Shown here: positions 52,129 through 54,474 of the stretch, piece after piece
Layout: every line of letters begins with the position of its first letter
How positions within the stretch are numbered: position 1 is the first letter of the stretch
Source of the DNA: Rhodoglobus sp.
GTDB lineage: Bacteria > Actinomycetota > Actinomycetes > Actinomycetales > Microbacteriaceae
Reading direction: 5' to 3'
NCBI GenBank assembly: GCA_025464445.1
Contig: JAODLY010000023.1
Coordinates: forward strand, 1-54,474
Length of the DNA: 54,474 nt
Translations under genes and position numbers: made by a program
Notes under the pieces: generated by a model
The model's input: only the letters and a program-made list of their open reading frames with translations
Database searches by the model: none
What the model was told of the DNA's origin: nothing

Positions 52129-54401
52129 TGCGCACCCGTTCGTTCTCTTCGCTGCTGCGCACGTGCTTGGCGGTCGCCGCTCCGGTGATCGTCGGCTTCG
52201 GCATCGCGAACACCATGCCCGCGTCCGCCGCCGCGACGCCCGCCGGCACGCAGATCAGCAACACCGCGACGGCGACCTATCAAGATCCCGGCGGCACGAC
52301 GTACAACTCGCAGTCGAACACCGTCCAGACGACCGTGCAGAACGCGCCGTCGATGACGATCTCCCCGCCTTCGGGGACGCCCGGCTCGAACACCGTCAGC
52401 CCCGGCGCTACGATCACCGACACGTACACGCTGACGAACACCTCCAACAGCGCGGGCTACTTCCAGCTCACCGGCGTGCAGAATACCGATGACGGCGTCA
52501 CCGCCGGGCAGGGCACGTTCTCGCAGTACGTCGTCAACGCCGGTGCGGGGAACCAAACCTTTGCGACGATCGCGGCGGTCAACACCTACCTGTCTACCGG
52601 TAACGCCGGCAGCGCGTTCATGACGGCGGTCAACGGCACGATCACGATCGGCGTGACCTTCTCGGCCAACGTCGGCTCGAGCGGCACGATCACGACCAAG
52701 CTCACGCCCACCGTCACGCTGCCGGGCAATCCGCCCGGACCGGTCGGCACGGTGACGGCGACCTCGGCGTCGGTCGTCGGCCAGTACAACGACACCGTCA
52801 CGGTCGACGCGCGCGTCGACGTGCAGAAGCTCGCCGCGGTCGGCGGCACGGTCGCGGTCCCGACGGTGACGTACACCGTGCGGTTCGCGAACGGCGGCGC
52901 GCGCAACCTCGCGCCGGTCTTCAAGAACGCGCTGCCGGGCGGTAACGCCGCGGCGTACAGCGGCTGCACGAACAGCACCGCGTGCGGCGTCGCATTCACC
53001 GACAAGCTGCCGTCGTACAATGCGACACAGCTCACGCTGACGGCCGCCGTGCCGACGATCAGCGGCGCGACCGGCACGATCATCTACTCCGTCGACGGCA
53101 CCACCTGGACCACCACGCAGGCCGGCGCCGTGTACATCGGCGTGTTCCTGCCGGCGACGTCCATCACGGGCGCCGGGCTCACGACGTTCCAGCCGAACAA
53201 CAACGCGACCACGCAGAACAGCGTGTCCGCGGGCAACGCGTCGCTGACGCTGACGTTCGTGATGAACGGCTCGACGGCGTCGGGCGCGGCGAACGCCAAC
53301 GCGATCACGAATGTGGCGAACTCCACGTACGGCGACCAGTCGGGCTTCATCGAAGGCCCCGGCATCGGCGTGCAGACGGTGACGAACAACGCGGCGGCGA
53401 CCACGGCGCAGACCGCGCCGATCATCGCCAACGCCAACGGGGCGCTGGCGGGTGCGGGCTCCGTCACCTCGGCGGCGTCGCCGCTCAACACGGTGCTGTT
53501 CAACGGGCCCAACGGCTTCCCGCAAGCGGTCGGACCGACGAACAACAACGACGACTACACGGCGGTCAGCTACACCAACGGCGGCGCGAGCGTCTCCGCG
53601 GTGACCGGCAACACCGTCGCGGTCGCGGCCGGTGCGGCCGCGGTGACGATCACCAACTCGCTGCAGAACACGGGCAACAAGGACGACACCTACAACCTCA
53701 CCGCGGCAACGGCGGCCGGTCTGACGGCGCTGCCGGCGGGCTGGACGGTGACGTTCCAGAGCACCGGTCAGGGCGCGAGCGGGAGCTGCGGCGCGGTCGT
53801 CGTCAACACGGTGATCACGTCGGTCTGCGTGCCGTCGGGCGCGACGCAGACCTACAAGACCATCTACACGCCGCCAGCCGGTGCGACGACCTTCCAGGCG
53901 TACACGGGCTACGGCGACGCGATCACGGCCACGTCGACCAACGACAACACGAAGACCAACGTCACGATCGACGAGATGTTCGTGGGCGGCTTCGTCAGGC
54001 TGACGAAGACGTGGTCGGTGGCGCTCGCCCAGCCGTGCGCGACCGCGACGGTGTTCACCGCCAGCTCGGCCTCGGTCAACCCGGGCGACTGCGTGCAGTA
54101 CACGATCACGTACCTGAACGTGATGCCCAGCGGCGGAACGAACGACATCACGGTCAACGCGTCGTCGTTCGTGATCACCGAGGACGGTGCCGCATCGGGC
54201 GGCGCGCAAGTCGCATACACGAACAACTGGGCGGCCAACAGCAACGGCCTGTTCGCCGCGCCGGTCGACTCCAACGGCGGCACGCTGGGTGGTTACAACC
54301 CCGGCCCGGGTGCGGTTGGCTCGTCGCGGTTCACCGACACCATCGGGGCGCTCGCTGCGGGTGCGAGCGGGAATTGTACGTTCAAGGTCCAGGTCAAGTA
54401 A
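52125..54401 (+). CDS. Large secreted repeat protein, DUF11-like, possible S-layer or adhesin component
   Basis: A 758-residue exported protein. The signal peptide (about residues 1-36, ending SASAA) is followed by TPAGTQISNTATATYQDPGG, the opening typical of DUF11-like surface proteins. The mature chain is Asn/Thr/Gly/Ala-rich and almost free of Lys. It has repeated beta-strand motifs and phrases such as DTYTLTNTSNS, VTYTVRFANGGA, AAVTITNSLQNTGNKDD and VQYTITYLN. The C-terminus ends in CTFKVQVK, like the preceding protein's YEVRVK. No LPXTG or transmembrane anchor, so it may assemble on the surface. It is coupled to the small partner upstream. Confidence 0.84.
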   Translation: MMRTRSFSSLLRTCLAVAAPVIVGFGIANTMPASAAATPAGTQISNTATATYQDPGGTTYNSQSNTVQTTVQNAPSMTISPPSGTPGSNTVSPGATITDTYTLTNTSNSAGYFQLTGVQNTDDGVTAGQGTFSQYVVNAGAGNQTFATIAAVNTYLSTGNAGSAFMTAVNGTITIGVTFSANVGSSGTITTKLTPTVTLPGNPPGPVGTVTATSASVVGQYNDTVTVDARVDVQKLAAVGGTVAVPTVTYTVRFANGGARNLAPVFKNALPGGNAAAYSGCTNSTACGVAFTDKLPSYNATQLTLTAAVPTISGATGTIIYSVDGTTWTTTQAGAVYIGVFLPATSITGAGLTTFQPNNNATTQNSVSAGNASLTLTFVMNGSTASGAANANAITNVANSTYGDQSGFIEGPGIGVQTVTNNAAATTAQTAPIIANANGALAGAGSVTSAASPLNTVLFNGPNGFPQAVGPTNNNDDYTAVSYTNGGASVSAVTGNTVAVAAGAAAVTITNSLQNTGNKDDTYNLTAATAAGLTALPAGWTVTFQSTGQGASGSCGAVVVNTVITSVCVPSGATQTYKTIYTPPAGATTFQAYTGYGDAITATSTNDNTKTNVTIDEMFVGGFVRLTKTWSVALAQPCATATVFTASSASVNPGDCVQYTITYLNVMPSGGTNDITVNASSFVITEDGAASGGAQVAYTNNWAANSNGLFAAPVDSNGGTLGGYNPGPGAVGSSRFTDTIGALAAGASGNCTFKVQVK

Positions 54402-54408
54402 CACCCCC

Positions 54409-54474
54409 ATGCCGGGAGTCTTCGTGCGCCTCGTGCGCTCGATGGGCCTCGCCGTTCTCCTACTCGCTGCGGCG
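54409..54474 (+). CDS. Start of another exported protein (3' truncated by window edge)
   Basis: Only 22 codons are present. MPGVFVRLVRSMGLAVLLLA reads like the start of a signal peptide (basic residues then hydrophobic run). It begins 7 bases after the stop of the large surface protein, so it is probably part of the same operon. Confidence 0.5.
   Translation, partial: MPGVFVRLVRSMGLAVLLLAAA

Noticed and set aside
52101-54410. Open frame of about 770 codons on the minus strand over the surface protein
   Set aside because: Composition is nearly all Arg, Gly, Val and Asp, as expected from the opposite strand of a Thr/Ala/Asn-rich gene. No start signal.

Overview
The window looks like the chromosome of a high-GC actinobacterium, most likely of the family Microbacteriaceae, up to about position 50,200. 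The reasons are the order eno / FtsB-like / DUF501 / S8 protease, a mycothiol S-conjugate amidase next to greA and a DUF4307 gene, GTG starts, ATGA/GTGA gene overlaps, and many start codons placed 6-7 bases after a TAnnnT -10 box (leaderless transcripts). No rRNA, CRISPR array, insertion sequence or phage gene was seen. No stretch longer than about 300 bases lacks a gene.

Layout. 1-4,400: housekeeping (enolase end, FtsB-like divisome protein, DUF501, membrane-anchored subtilase, type II NADH dehydrogenase). 4,405-4,680: a tRNA with a Leu UAA anticodon but no long variable arm, followed by hairpins and a partial copy of the tRNA 3' end. 4,679-9,812 (minus strand): alpha/beta hydrolase, glycerate kinase, a drug-type ABC exporter pair, and a PadR regulator with its HAAS-type membrane partner. 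9,972-17,310: a beta-glucoside or beta-glucan utilisation locus (GH1, solute-binding lipoprotein, two permeases, GH5-like hydrolase, ROK regulator). 17,361-22,028: TetR regulator, alanine-racemase-fold aldolase/dehydratase, lactone-oxidase-type flavoprotein and a second GH1, in one overlapping run. 22,025-24,196: WYL regulator divergent from an epoxide hydrolase, with a palindrome between them. 24,305-25,829: lemA-htpX.

25,921-34,635 is one very large gene, about 2,904 codons. It joins a multi-pass membrane domain, an internal signal-peptide-like segment, a beta-helix, many Ig-like repeats, seven cysteine-pair repeats and an Ala-rich helical end. It is the most unusual actinobacterial gene in the window. 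34,636-50,116 is ordinary actinobacterial core: YcaQ-type glycosylase, AI-2E family transporter, threonine ammonia-lyase, greA, DUF4307, mca, hemolysin III, cis-prenyltransferase, class V aminotransferase, class A penicillin-binding protein, PIN-PhoH ATPase, prepilin peptidase and fumC.

At about 50,120-50,270 the character of the DNA changes. The remaining 4.2 kb holds a secreted TPR protein, two translationally coupled secreted DUF11-like proteins and the start of another exported protein. All have Shine-Dalgarno leaders and a different word usage. This is either a contig join to DNA of another organism or a recent acquisition, and should be tested before any operon claim across the boundary.
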